Shown in pieces: positions 30,508 through 37,205 of a stretch of 45,125 nucleotides of DNA (positions within the stretch are counted from its first letter, which is position 1; each line of letters opens with the position of its first letter). This DNA comes from a virus: the IMG/VR virus record IMGVR_UViG_3300014166_000004, positions 1 through 45,125 of that record; one strand, given 5' to 3'. A program made the position numbers and the translations under genes. The notes beneath the pieces are model-generated. The model was not told the DNA's origin. It did not search any database and saw nothing but the letters and a program-made list of their open reading frames with translations.

Positions 30508-31010
30508 GTCGATCGCGCCTCCGCGCGTCGCTTGCGGAGCCGTTCGTATTCGCCGGCGATCGAGAGCCGGTGAAACTCCTCGATCGGGTACCGGCGCCAT
30601 CCGTCGACGTGATAGAGCCACACGGCGACGACGCCGGCGAACCGGAGGAGCTTCGCGCATTCGATACAGTCAGGGCCGCCCGACACGGCGAGCTCGTCGG
30701 CGTACGATTTCACGTGGATCACTTCGACCGATCCGCCGCTCGCGAGATCGACGCCGCTGAGGATCAGAGCTTGTTCCGCGTGAACGGCCTCCCGCCTGCA
30801 TGTTGCCTTGCATCGATCGGAGCCGTCGCACGGGCCCGCCGGTTGCTGATTGAACCCGACGGCGACGAGCTCGTATCCCTCGAGCGCGCTCCCGGTGAAC
30901 GCGACGGCGCCGCGTTGCGACTGACACGACGACTCCGCCGCGGCCGCGAGCGCGATCGCGACGAAATCGTCGAATGTGATCGGCGGGCCCTTCGTGCCGA
31001 ACGGGATCAC
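30504..31010 (-). CDS. Cytidine/deoxycytidylate deaminase-like enzyme
   Basis: A 168-residue protein with the zinc-dependent deaminase signature: REAVHAEQALIL with His77-Ala-Glu79 and GGPDCIECAKLL with Cys115 and Cys118 as the other zinc ligands. SSCQSQRGAVAF near the N-terminus corresponds to the first strand of the fold, and an extra Cys cluster (CDGSDRCKATC) recalls ComE-type dCMP deaminases, which have a second metal site. It would hydrolyse (d)CMP or a related base; the GTG start overlaps the methyltransferase stop (GTGA). Confidence 0.8.
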   Translation of the reverse strand: MIPFGTKGPPITFDDFVAIALAAAAESSCQSQRGAVAFTGSALEGYELVAVGFNQQPAGPCDGSDRCKATCRREAVHAEQALILSGVDLASGGSVEVIHVKSYADELAVSGGPDCIECAKLLRFAGVVAVWLYHVDGWRRYPIEEFHRLSIAGEYERLRKRRAEARST

Positions 31011-31558
31011 GATCGAGCTCCCGGGATCAGGAGCGCGAACGCGCCGGAGAGCGGGCCCGTCTCGACGATCTCCACGCTCGCGTCGAACACGCCGGCCAGG
31101 CGATCGATATGCGGCCGGAGCGGCGGCGACGCGACCTTGTAATCCTCCGTCGGGATCAGGACCGCCCGGCATCGGTGCAGGCAGTACTCGAGCACGGCGG
31201 GCCGCCGCGGCGTGTCGTGCGGCCCGTCGATCAAACCGAGATCGTAGCGGCGCGGGTTGATCGTCGGGATCGTCAACGGATCCGCCCAGGTGTAGGCGTG
31301 GAGCTCGAGGAGGCCGGCGAACTTGCGGCCCATCCGCGAGCGGTGCACCTCGAGCCACTTCGGATCGTCCTCGCACGAGTCGATCGTCGTCGCCCCGCCT
31401 TCGATGAGCGCGAGCGTCGACGAGCCGGGCCCGAACTCGAGGATCACTTCCGCCGCGAGCGCGCGGACGGTTCCCAGGACGGCGCCATAGTCGGCCATGC
31501 TCCACCAGTGTTTCTCAGCCGGGTAGAGCGTGAACGGCGGCCGCGCGCGTTCGATCAT
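31007..31558 (-). CDS. SAM-dependent methyltransferase-like protein (class I fold)
   Basis: A 183-residue protein. VILEFGPGSSTLALIEGGATTIDSCEDDPKWLEVHRSRM contains motif I (EFGPGSST) and the acidic end of strand 2. YDLGLIDGPHDTPRRPAVLEYCLHRCRAVLIPTEDYK supplies motif IV (LIDGP) and the next strand. This is the Rossmann-like Methyltransf_24 pattern. It is coupled on both sides (ATGA, GTGA) to a zinc-binding protein and the deaminase, so it may modify a nucleotide or small molecule; the substrate is not visible. Confidence 0.68.
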   Translation of the reverse strand: MIERARPPFTLYPAEKHWWSMADYGAVLGTVRALAAEVILEFGPGSSTLALIEGGATTIDSCEDDPKWLEVHRSRMGRKFAGLLELHAYTWADPLTIPTINPRRYDLGLIDGPHDTPRRPAVLEYCLHRCRAVLIPTEDYKVASPPLRPHIDRLAGVFDASVEIVETGPLSGAFALLIPGARS

Positions 31559-31815
31559 CGTCGCGCCCTCCGCCGACGGCGCCGCGGCCGCGGTTCCGCG
31601 TCGACCGTGGCCAGGGCCTCGTCGGCGTATGTCGCCGCCGCCTCCGCCAGGGCCTTACGGCCGGCCGCCGTCCGGATCATCGTGTCGAGCGGAACGCATG
31701 CGGAGCACAGCGTCGCCGCCCGGTTCGCCCAGGAACAGCCGGCGCCGCACGCGTGATCCTCCGTGCATCCACACCACCGACACTTCCCGGGCCGCTCCGT
31801 GATCGTGATCGTCAT
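31555..31815 (-). CDS. Small Cys-rich (zinc-finger) protein (86 aa)
   Basis: MTITITERPGKCRWCGCTEDHACGAGCSWANRAATLCSACV followed by a helical, Arg-rich end. Cys at 12, 15, 17, 23, 27, 37 and 40, with Cys-x2-Cys-Gly-Cys, ACGxGCSW and LCSAC phrases, a pattern recurring in many phage genomes. Probably a zinc-binding DNA/RNA- or protein-interaction module. ATGA overlaps with both neighbours. Confidence 0.7.
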   Translation of the reverse strand: MTITITERPGKCRWCGCTEDHACGAGCSWANRAATLCSACVPLDTMIRTAAGRKALAEAAATYADEALATVDAEPRPRRRRRRARR

Positions 31816-32165
31816 GTTCGGAGCTCGCACGTCGGCGCCTCCTCCGTAACCCAGGCCGATCGCGGGTTGTCGCCGTCGACCTCGACGTGAGCGCCGATCG
31901 CCCATCCGACGAGCGACGGTGATCCGATCGGGATCATGGCGTTGCGGTAGTCGGTGAGGATCCGCCGGCATCGCGTGCATAGCTGCAGGCCGTTCTCGTC
32001 GAGCACGTCGGCGACGTGGATCCCAGGGATCACGGGAACGGGTTCGCCGAGCGTGTCGCGCGCGCCGACGTGATCGAACGTGTCGACGTTCGGATCTCGC
32101 GACCATTGATCCGCGTCGCCGCTCACGTCTGTTACTTCCGGAGCTTGCGGTTGATCGTCGCTCAC
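31812..32165 (-). CDS. Hypothetical protein (117 aa)
   Basis: GTG start overlapping the upstream stop (GTGA). Acidic N-terminus (DDQPQAPEVTDVSGDADQWSRDPN), then IPGIHVADVLDENGLQLCTRCRRILTDYRNAMIPIGSPSLVGWAIGAHVEVDGDNPRSAWVTEE. One CxxC (CTRC) suggests half of a metal site. No family recognised. Confidence 0.6.
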   Translation of the reverse strand: MSDDQPQAPEVTDVSGDADQWSRDPNVDTFDHVGARDTLGEPVPVIPGIHVADVLDENGLQLCTRCRRILTDYRNAMIPIGSPSLVGWAIGAHVEVDGDNPRSAWVTEEAPTCELRT

Positions 32166-32434
32166 GGTTGCCTCCGCGCCTGGCGGCCCCGCTCCGTTTC
32201 CGCTTTCGACTCCTCGACGAGGTTCCCGATCTTCCGATCGGCGATCGACGTGCCGGCGTGCGCGTTCTCCGCCGCGGCCGCCTCGACGATCCGATCGACC
32301 TTATCGCCGGCCGCCGGCGCCGCCGCCAGGCGATCGATCGCTTGCTGCGCCATCTCTCGAGCTCGATCCGTCGCGCCGGCGAAATCGCGGATCTCCTCGA
32401 GCCACACGACGACGGGATCGCGTTCGGCGTTCAC
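32162..32434 (-). CDS. Hypothetical helical protein (90 aa)
   Basis: GTG start overlapping the upstream stop (GTGA). VNAERDPVVVWLEEIRDFAGATDRAREMAQQAIDRLAAAPAAGDKVDRIVEAAAAENAHAGTSIADRKIGNLVEESKAETE with a basic end (RGRQARRQP). Predicted almost fully helical, acidic core. No motif known. Supported by coupling at both ends. Confidence 0.6.
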   Translation of the reverse strand: MNAERDPVVVWLEEIRDFAGATDRAREMAQQAIDRLAAAPAAGDKVDRIVEAAAAENAHAGTSIADRKIGNLVEESKAETERGRQARRQP

Positions 32435-32565
32435 AAGCGGCCGCCTTTCCCCGCGGCGAGCTCCGCGGCCGCCGCGACCGCGATCGTCGTGAGGGCCTCG
32501 AGTAACTTCGTCGCCGCGTCGAGCGTTCGGACCTTCGCGGCGTTCACTTCGTTTTCCGTTGCCAT
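32431..32565 (-). CDS. Small helical protein (44 aa)
   Basis: MATENEVNAAKVRTLDAATKLLEALTTIAVAAAAELAAGKGGRL. The ATG has GGGAGG five bases upstream, one of the best ribosome sites in the window. The stop overlaps the next GTG. One Ala-rich helix; function unknown. It is the first gene after a 104-bp gap. Confidence 0.6.
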   Translation of the reverse strand: MATENEVNAAKVRTLDAATKLLEALTTIAVAAAAELAAGKGGRL

Positions 32566-32669
32566 CGCTACCTCCCAACCGATTACAGAATTCGGACCCA
32601 AAACCCGATCGAGAACTGGCGCTCGTTTGCGCCTCGCTCGCCCGCCGTCGCGGCGTTGCTGGAAAGAAC
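32566..32669. other. 104-bp AT-richer intergenic gap, possible internal promoter
   Basis: Contains GATTACAGAATT (32581-32592), shared with the terminase-gpW gap. On the minus strand this reads AATTCTGTAATC, in which TGTAAT could be a -10 box in front of the 44-residue gene; no good -35 box stands 16-18 bp upstream of it. AAAACCC lies at 32601. No gene seen. Confidence 0.4.
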
Positions 32670-33083
32670 CTAAGCGCCCCGCCCCTCCTCCCTCCTCCTC
32701 GCTTGCGTGATCGATGCCGACGTCCCTCGACGTTCGATCCACGTGGCCGTCCGCTCGAGCTCTCGTATCGATCGAGCTTGCCAGGTATCCCCACCCAGGC
32801 CCTCGCGCGCGACCGTCGCCATGAGGGCCCGGCGTCGACGAGCAGGCTCGCGTGCGTAGTCGAGCGCCTCCGCCAGGCTGTACGCACGGTGAGCGATCGT
32901 GATCCTCCGCCCTACCCCAGGCCGGCCGATTGTTGGCGCGAGACGTTTCACGACGAACGGCGCGTCGAACCTCATCCCCTCGAGCTCCCATGTTGCGCCG
33001 AGCACGGAGCGCCAGGCGTCGACGACGAACACGGCGTCGCACCTGGCGCAATCGTTCCCGTTGCCGTGCGACGGTAGAGCCAT
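32670..33083 (-). CDS. Hypothetical protein with CxxC (137 aa)
   Basis: MALPSHGNGNDCARCDAVFVVDAWRSVLGATWELEGMRFDAPFVVKRLAPTIGRPGVGRRITIAHRAYSLAEALDYAREP... then a basic helical tail. N-terminal CARC may bind metal. It overlaps the preceding winged-helix gene by 112 nt, a large overlap for this genome, so either the start is further in (Met37, MRFDAPFVVKRL) or the upstream gene ends early. Function unknown. Confidence 0.5.
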   Translation of the reverse strand: MALPSHGNGNDCARCDAVFVVDAWRSVLGATWELEGMRFDAPFVVKRLAPTIGRPGVGRRITIAHRAYSLAEALDYAREPARRRRALMATVAREGLGGDTWQARSIRELERTATWIERRGTSASITQARRREEGRGA

Positions 33084-33289
33084 CGCACCTTGTGACCATC
33101 ACGCGTGCGCCGGGCCTCGATCGTCCCTTCCGACTCGAGCCGCATGAGGGCGGCGACGATCAGGAGTTGCGACCACGGCCATACCCGGCGCCGCTTGCCG
33201 ATGTAGTCGACGATTGCCCGCACGGTCGGAACCGCGAGGGCCTCGATTGCGTCGAGCGCCAGGAGCTCGAGCCGCTGTATCTCGCGCAT
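32972..33289 (-). CDS. Winged-helix-like DNA-binding protein (105 aa)
   Basis: MREIQRLELLALDAIEALAVPTVRAIVDYIGKRRRVWPWSQLLIVAALMRLESEGTIEARRTRDGHKVRWLYRR followed by a low-complexity end. The helix-helix-helix plan with LESEGxIEARRxRDGHKVRWLYRR as strand-wing-strand is a typical winged helix. It may regulate phage or host transcription. The last ~35 residues overlap the next gene and may not be important. Probable call from pattern, not from a family match. Confidence 0.62.
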   Translation of the reverse strand: MREIQRLELLALDAIEALAVPTVRAIVDYIGKRRRVWPWSQLLIVAALMRLESEGTIEARRTRDGHKVRWLYRRTATGTIAPGATPCSSSTPGAPCSAQHGSSRG

Positions 33290-33304
33290 GTAGGGCCCCC
33301 CCTG

Positions 33305-33592
33305 CTATTCGTCGTCGTCCTCGTCGCCCTTGCCTTTGATCTTGACCTTGACGTTCTCCGACTCCGGAACCAGGCGGATCTCTATCCCGTGTCGCGTGTA
33401 CGTCGTCTTGCCGTGCTGGTGCATTAGCTTGATCAGGTTCTCTTTCAGGCTCGACTCCTCCCGATTGAGCTCCATCCGCTCGTCGCGGATCCCCGCGTAT
33501 CGCTTCGCCGCTTTCTCGAGCGGCGCGATCGCGCTGTCCTCCGTTCCCGGGAGATCCGCCTGTTCCGGTTTCTTTCTGCGACCCTTTGCCAT
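33305..33592 (-). other. Likely independently translated C-terminal product (95 aa)
   Basis: The in-frame ATG at 33592 is preceded by GAGGAGG with eight bases between, far better than most starts here. It would give MAKGRRKKPEQADLPG..., a charged coiled-coil protein with a beta tail (KTTYTRHGIEIRLVPESENVKVKIKGK). Confidence 0.55.
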
Positions 33593-33781
33593 GCTGCTGT
33601 CCTCCTCGCCCGCTCCCGGGCAATCGTCGCCGACGAGGGCCGCCGGCGAGTACTTCGGTTTGTCTTTCGTCGTCTCACGACGCCAGAGCACGGCGCCGCA
33701 ATTTTTGCAGGCTTGCACGTCGAGCGCGTCGCGCGTCGCGCGATCCTCCGCCCGGTACCACGGGATCACGTGCGCGCTCAT
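33305..33781 (-). CDS. Zinc-binding N-terminus fused to a phage helical protein (158 aa)
   Basis: Residues 1-63 (MSAHVIPWYRAEDRATRDALDVQACKNCGAVLWRRETT... DDCPG) hold a CKNCG pair. From Met64 (MAKGRRKKPEQADLPGTEDSAIAPLEKAAKRYAGIRDERMELNREESSLKENLIKLMHQHGKTTYTRHGIEIRLVPESENVKVKIKGKGDEDDDE) the sequence is a helical protein common in phages, usually free-standing. That Met (33592) has GGAGG at eight bases, so a separate 95-residue product is likely. The ATG at 33781 overlaps the upstream stop (ATGA). Confidence 0.65.
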   Translation of the reverse strand: MSAHVIPWYRAEDRATRDALDVQACKNCGAVLWRRETTKDKPKYSPAALVGDDCPGAGEEDSSMAKGRRKKPEQADLPGTEDSAIAPLEKAAKRYAGIRDERMELNREESSLKENLIKLMHQHGKTTYTRHGIEIRLVPESENVKVKIKGKGDEDDDE

Positions 33782-34065
33782 CGTTTCACCATGGGGAACG
33801 CGGGAACGATCGCGGCGCCGCGGATCACGCGGTTCGCCGGGAACGTCGGCCGCGCGCCTGGCGAGCTCGCCGCGGGAACGGTTGCGCCGCATCCCTCGCA
33901 TTGAGTGAGCTCGACGCCGCCGCGGCGACAGTATTCGCACCTGGCGCGCCGCGGCGTCGACGTTCCGCCCTGGCCTGGCGGGTTGAAATCGGGCCGCCTC
34001 GAGGGCGGCGCCGGCGGCGGGTTCGGCCGATACCCTCGAGGCCCGTCGGGAGTCGTGCGGCCCAT
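33778..34065 (-). CDS. Zinc-finger protein with Pro/Arg-rich N-terminus (95 aa)
   Basis: MGRTTPDGPRGYRPNPPPAPPSRRPDFNPPGQGGTSTPRR, then RCEYCRRGGVELTQCEGCGATVPAASSPGARPTFPANRVIRG. CEYC and CEGCG form a four-Cys zinc ribbon at about 44-60. The start has GGGAG nine bases upstream. Function unknown. Confidence 0.6.
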   Translation of the reverse strand: MGRTTPDGPRGYRPNPPPAPPSRRPDFNPPGQGGTSTPRRARCEYCRRGGVELTQCEGCGATVPAASSPGARPTFPANRVIRGAAIVPAFPMVKR

Positions 34066-34067
34066 GC

Positions 34068-34340
34068 TCAATTGCTCCCGTGCGGGCCGCGGCCCATGAT
34101 CGCGGCGCCCTCGTCGAGCGCCGCCATATACATTTCGGCCGCGGCGACGAACGCCAGGCCGACGAGCCACGCCGGCAGGCCCGATCCCGCCGTGCTCTCG
34201 ACGATCGTCTGCGAGAGCTCGAGGAGCGATCGATACTCCTGATCCGTGAGGCCCTGGCGGAGATCGTCGAGCACGGGAACGCGCATCCGTGCGGAGATCG
34301 CTCGACTGATCACGTCGCGGCCGCCGTGTTCGTTGTCCAT
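34068..34340 (-). CDS. Hypothetical protein (90 aa)
   Basis: MDNEHGGRDVISRAISARMRVPVLDDLRQGLTDQEYRSLLELSQTIVESTAGSGLPAWLVGLAFVAAAEMYMAALDEGAAIMGRGPHGSN. Two helical parts; the segment GLPAWLVGLAFVAAAEMYMAAL is hydrophobic enough to be a buried helix or weak membrane span. The start overlaps the upstream stop (TGATG). No family recognised. Confidence 0.6.
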   Translation of the reverse strand: MDNEHGGRDVISRAISARMRVPVLDDLRQGLTDQEYRSLLELSQTIVESTAGSGLPAWLVGLAFVAAAEMYMAALDEGAAIMGRGPHGSN

Positions 34341-34528
34341 CAGGCGGGCCTCGAGGTGTTCGCCGGCGGCCGCGCGATCGCTCCCGTGCGGATCGTGTGG
34401 CGCGTCTCGCGAATGTCGGCCGGCGTGATCTGCCGATCGCGGAGGAGTTGAACCGCGGCCGCCGGCGAGAGATCGGAAATGTCGATCTCGTCGCCGGTTG
34501 CCAGGATCACGACGATATCGCCCTTCAC
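34340..34528 (-). CDS. Hypothetical protein (62 aa)
   Basis: GTG start overlapping the metallopeptidase-like stop (GTGA). VKGDIVVILATGDEIDISDLSPAAAVQLLRDRQITPADIRETRHTIRTGAIARPPANTSRPA. An N-terminal beta hairpin is followed by one helix. Unknown function; supported by coupling at both ends. Confidence 0.58.
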   Translation of the reverse strand: MKGDIVVILATGDEIDISDLSPAAAVQLLRDRQITPADIRETRHTIRTGAIARPPANTSRPA

Positions 34529-35187
34529 GACGCCGCGCGCTCCGCGGTGTACTCCTGGCGTCGTTCGTTCCATGCGTTCCAGCACTCGCACCGAGCTTTC
34601 CGCGTGACGCCGCCCTCGAGCACGTCGATCCATCCCGGCGTGAGCGAGCACCGATCGCAATTGACGAACGGGCCGGCGCCCTGCTTTCGGAGCGCGTCGG
34701 CGATCCGCTCGACGTCGCGCGAGTAGATCCCGTGTCGCTCGATCACTTCCGAGAATTCGATGATGTCGGGTTTGCGGGTTCGCCACACGGCGCGGCCGCG
34801 TTCGTCCGTCGCCTCGACGCCGGCTTTGTCGGTTGCGCGTTCGGCGTAGCAGAGCGCGTGATCCATGAGCGCGCGCCGGTGCTCGTCGGTGAACCGCTCG
34901 TCCTTCCACGTCGAGCGACGGATCAGGATCACGAAATCCCACGGCGCGAGCTCGCGCGCGAGATCGTTCGCCCGAACGCATGCGACGAGCTTTACGCGGC
35001 CGTCGGCGTCGGGTTGCCACGTGAGGTTCCACGCGGCGACGATCCGCGCGTCGCGGAGGTGCTCGTGGTGTTCCCGTACGAGCTCGCCCATGAGCGAGTA
35101 AACCGGGTGGCTCTCGACGTGATCGCGCGGGATCAATTCATAGCCGACGCGTCGCGCCCGGGTGTTCCCCTTTTTCCCTTTTGCCAT
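34525..35187 (-). CDS. Phage metallopeptidase-like protein with degenerate active site
   Basis: A 220-residue protein resembling the putative phage metallopeptidase family (PhageMetallopep). Matching parts are ARIVAAWNLTWQPDADGRVKLVACVRANDLARELAPWDFVILIRRSTWKDERFTDEHRRALMDHALCYAERATD and KPDIIEFSEVIERHGIYSRDVERI. In the family the zinc motif is HExxH within DHELCH. Here it reads DHALCY (109-114), lacking both the catalytic Glu and the second His, so the protein is probably not a peptidase. A C-terminal extension adds CDRCSL and CECW, a possible zinc site. GGAGG precedes the ATG. Confidence 0.72.
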   Translation of the reverse strand: MAKGKKGNTRARRVGYELIPRDHVESHPVYSLMGELVREHHEHLRDARIVAAWNLTWQPDADGRVKLVACVRANDLARELAPWDFVILIRRSTWKDERFTDEHRRALMDHALCYAERATDKAGVEATDERGRAVWRTRKPDIIEFSEVIERHGIYSRDVERIADALRKQGAGPFVNCDRCSLTPGWIDVLEGGVTRKARCECWNAWNERRQEYTAERAAS

Positions 35188-35196
35188 CGCTGCCTC

Positions 35197-35724
35197 CTAC
35201 GTGAATAAGGGCGGCGCCGCCGGATCGGCGACGGTCGCTTCGGTGATCGTGATTGTGACGCCGGCGCGCTCGCCGATCGGCGCGTATTGTTTCGTGAGTC
35301 GCATCGCGACGACCTGGCCGTCGTCTTTGTAGACGACGCCGGTGAGCCCGTCGAGAATGCACCTCGCGAGCTTGTCGACGTCGGGCCGCGTCGTGTGCGA
35401 GACAACCGAGCTCCGGATCTTCTGCGGCCGCTCGAGCCGGAACGCCAGATCGACGACGACGGCGCCGGCCATGAGCTCGCCGGCCAGGAGCGGGCCGCGG
35501 CGCCGCGCCTCGATCGCCGCGTCCATGACGGTTTCCTGCCAGGCTTTCGCGTTCGGATTGTCGTTTGTGATGAACGCGCGCGGCGCGATCCGCTTGCCGG
35601 TTTTGCGGAACTGATCGACGGCCTCGAGGACGGAGCCGAACGGAATGAACGCCGTCGCGGATCCCTTCGTCTGAGCGTCGCCCTCGACGACGAACGTGAG
35701 CGATCGCGCGCCCGCGGTGATCAT
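35197..35724 (-). CDS. rusA: RusA-like Holliday junction resolvase
   Basis: A 175-residue protein. LTFVVEGDAQTKGSATAFIPFGS is the RusA N-terminus (the TKGS phrase). TTRPDVDKLARCILDGLTGVVYKDDGQVVAMRLTKQYA carries the catalytic acidic residues (DVDK, LDGL, KDD) and the closing K-x-x. RusA is a dimeric, structure-specific endonuclease that resolves four-way junctions made by phage recombination before packaging. The ATG overlaps the stop of the replication gene (ATGA), a common phage pairing. Confidence 0.9.
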   Translation of the reverse strand: MITAGARSLTFVVEGDAQTKGSATAFIPFGSVLEAVDQFRKTGKRIAPRAFITNDNPNAKAWQETVMDAAIEARRRGPLLAGELMAGAVVVDLAFRLERPQKIRSSVVSHTTRPDVDKLARCILDGLTGVVYKDDGQVVAMRLTKQYAPIGERAGVTITITEATVADPAAPPLFT

Positions 35725-36665
35725 CGTCGAACCCTCGCGCGTTCGCCGGCGCGCCAGGCGTTCCGGTTTGCGTCGACGCGTCCGACGTTCGCGGAGAACC
35801 GATCGATCGCGAGCGCCGCCTGCTCATGGAAATCGTCGAGCCCGTAGATCAGGCCGGCGCGCGCCGCGGTGCACTTGAGGTGCTCGAGCACGTCGCCGGG
35901 ATCGAGCGGCCCGCAATCGGCCAGGGCGGCGACTTCGCGCCAGATGAGCGCGCGGAGCACCTTCACGGCCTCGACGGGTTCCCGGCGAGCTCGTCGCGGG
36001 TTTTCCACAGGATTTCCGCCGTTCGCCGTGCGGAGCGCGGCGTGATCTTCGTCCCCTGTACGGACGGGATCAGGATCAGGACGGGATCGCGCGCGCGCGA
36101 GCGCCGCGGAATCCGGCCGGAGTCCGTCCGGACACGCGGCCTCGTGTTCAATAGAATCAACGGTTTCCGCGGATCGATCGAAATCTGTAACCGATGAAAG
36201 GAAGGCGAACCCGCGATCGATTTCCGATCGATTGGCGACCGATTCGTGATCGATTGGCGATCGATCGGAGCCCGATCGGCCCCGCCGCCCGCCGTTTTTC
36301 GCCGCCTCTTTGGCGGCCCGCTCCTCCCGCTTCCGGTCCCGATCGGCGGCGAGCTTTTCCTTCACGTCGGCCGCCTTCGGGTTGAATTGGTGGTAGTCGT
36401 GAATCCGCCAGCCGCCGGCGACGACCTCCCATAGTTGGATCTCCGGAAACGACAGAACGGCCGCGACCTCCGTCGGTTTCGTGTCGATCTTGAATGAGAG
36501 CACGACCGACTCCGCGAGGAATCCGTCGGTGAGGTGCCCGTTCGCGTAGCAGAGCCCCGCCATGTAGACGCCGAACGCGCGCGCGTGCCCGCGGCGGCCC
36601 AGGTGCCGAGCCGCCGCGAACATTTTCGGATGATCCACAATCCGATCGTCGATCTTGAGCCACAC
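35721..36665 (-). CDS. Replication initiator-like protein (DnaD/replisome-organiser type) with internal repeats
   Basis: A 314-residue protein. The N-terminus (MWLKIDDRIVDHPKMFAAARHLGRRGHARAFGVYMAGLCYANGHLTDGFLAESVVLSF, then LWEVVAGGWRIHDYHQFNP) is the winged-helix start seen in phage replication initiators and replisome organisers. Residues ~105-205 are a charged, low-complexity linker, and the C-terminal third is helical (VKVLRALIWREVAALADCG... EQAALAIDRFSANVGR). The linker DNA holds iteron-like repeats (36215-36268), as in the lambda O gene. The GTG start has GGGG upstream. It would bind the origin and help load helicase; no helicase gene was seen. Confidence 0.68.
   Translation of the reverse strand: MWLKIDDRIVDHPKMFAAARHLGRRGHARAFGVYMAGLCYANGHLTDGFLAESVVLSFKIDTKPTEVAAVLSFPEIQLWEVVAGGWRIHDYHQFNPKAADVKEKLAADRDRKREERAAKEAAKNGGRRGRSGSDRSPIDHESVANRSEIDRGFAFLSSVTDFDRSAETVDSIEHEAACPDGLRPDSAALARARSRPDPDPVRTGDEDHAALRTANGGNPVENPRRARREPVEAVKVLRALIWREVAALADCGPLDPGDVLEHLKCTAARAGLIYGLDDFHEQAALAIDRFSANVGRVDANRNAWRAGERARVRR
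36215..36268. repeat. Iteron-like repeats, candidate replication origin
   Basis: GATCGATTGGCGA occurs exactly at 36226-36238 and 36248-36260, a 22-bp period. Degenerate copies flank them (GATCGATTT from 36215, GATCGATCGG from 36259). An AT-richer stretch for this genome (36145-36195) adjoins. All lie in the linker of the initiator-like gene, which is the lambda-type origin layout. Confidence 0.55.
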
Positions 36666-36677
36666 GATCCCGGGCCC

Positions 36678-36944
36678 CTACTCGCCGCCGCCCTGGCGCG
36701 TCACGTCGGCGCCTGGTGCCCCGCCCTCCGGCGTCGACACCTCGCCGGGCCCGACTTCCCTCGAGCGCCTGGCGGGCCGCCTGGCGCCCTCCGCGGCCGC
36801 GTGGACGGCCGGCGCCTTTGCGAGCTCGCGGCGCCGGCGCTCGACCGTGCCGCGGCAGACGTCGAGGATCGCGCCGGCGGCGTTGATGTCGGCGCTTTGG
36901 AAAAAGGCGACGGCCTCGTCGGCCGGGTTGCGTTTACGTGCCAT
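36678..36944 (-). CDS. Hypothetical basic protein, possible HTH (88 aa)
   Basis: MARKRNPADEAVAFFQSADINAAGAILDVCRGTVERRRRELAKAPAV, then an Arg/Pro/Gly-rich tail. Residues 10-40 could form a helix-turn-helix (INAAGAILDVCRGTVERRRR). GGAG lies ten bases before the ATG. It directly precedes the initiator-like gene. Function unknown. Confidence 0.55.
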   Translation of the reverse strand: MARKRNPADEAVAFFQSADINAAGAILDVCRGTVERRRRELAKAPAVHAAAEGARRPARRSREVGPGEVSTPEGGAPGADVTRQGGGE

Positions 36945-36971
36945 GGTTTCGATCTCCTCGTGTGAATGGGT

Positions 36972-37205
36972 TCAGATGATCAACCGTGCCGGGATCGCGT
37001 CGACGGCCGGCGTCGCCCGCCGGTGCTCGACGAGCTCCCGCTCGAATTCAGACGCGTCGAGGCCGTCGGCGACGGCGATCCGCGTGATGTAGGCGTGACA
37101 CGGGATCCCGCTTTCGGTCTGCCCCTCCCATATCCGCGCCGGTACCTCGCGGCCCTCGACCATCAGGCGAACGATCTTCGTCGTGCTCTCGAGCGATACC
37201 CTCAT
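36972..37205 (-). CDS. Hypothetical protein (77 aa)
   Basis: MRVSLESTTKIVRLMVEGREVPARIWEGQTESGIPCHAYITRIAVADGLDASEFERELVEHRRATPAVDAIPARLII. A beta-rich first half followed by one helix, the size of small phage proteins that follow the DUF5131 gene. The ATG overlaps that gene's stop (ATGA). No family recognised. Confidence 0.6.
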   Translation of the reverse strand: MRVSLESTTKIVRLMVEGREVPARIWEGQTESGIPCHAYITRIAVADGLDASEFERELVEHRRATPAVDAIPARLII

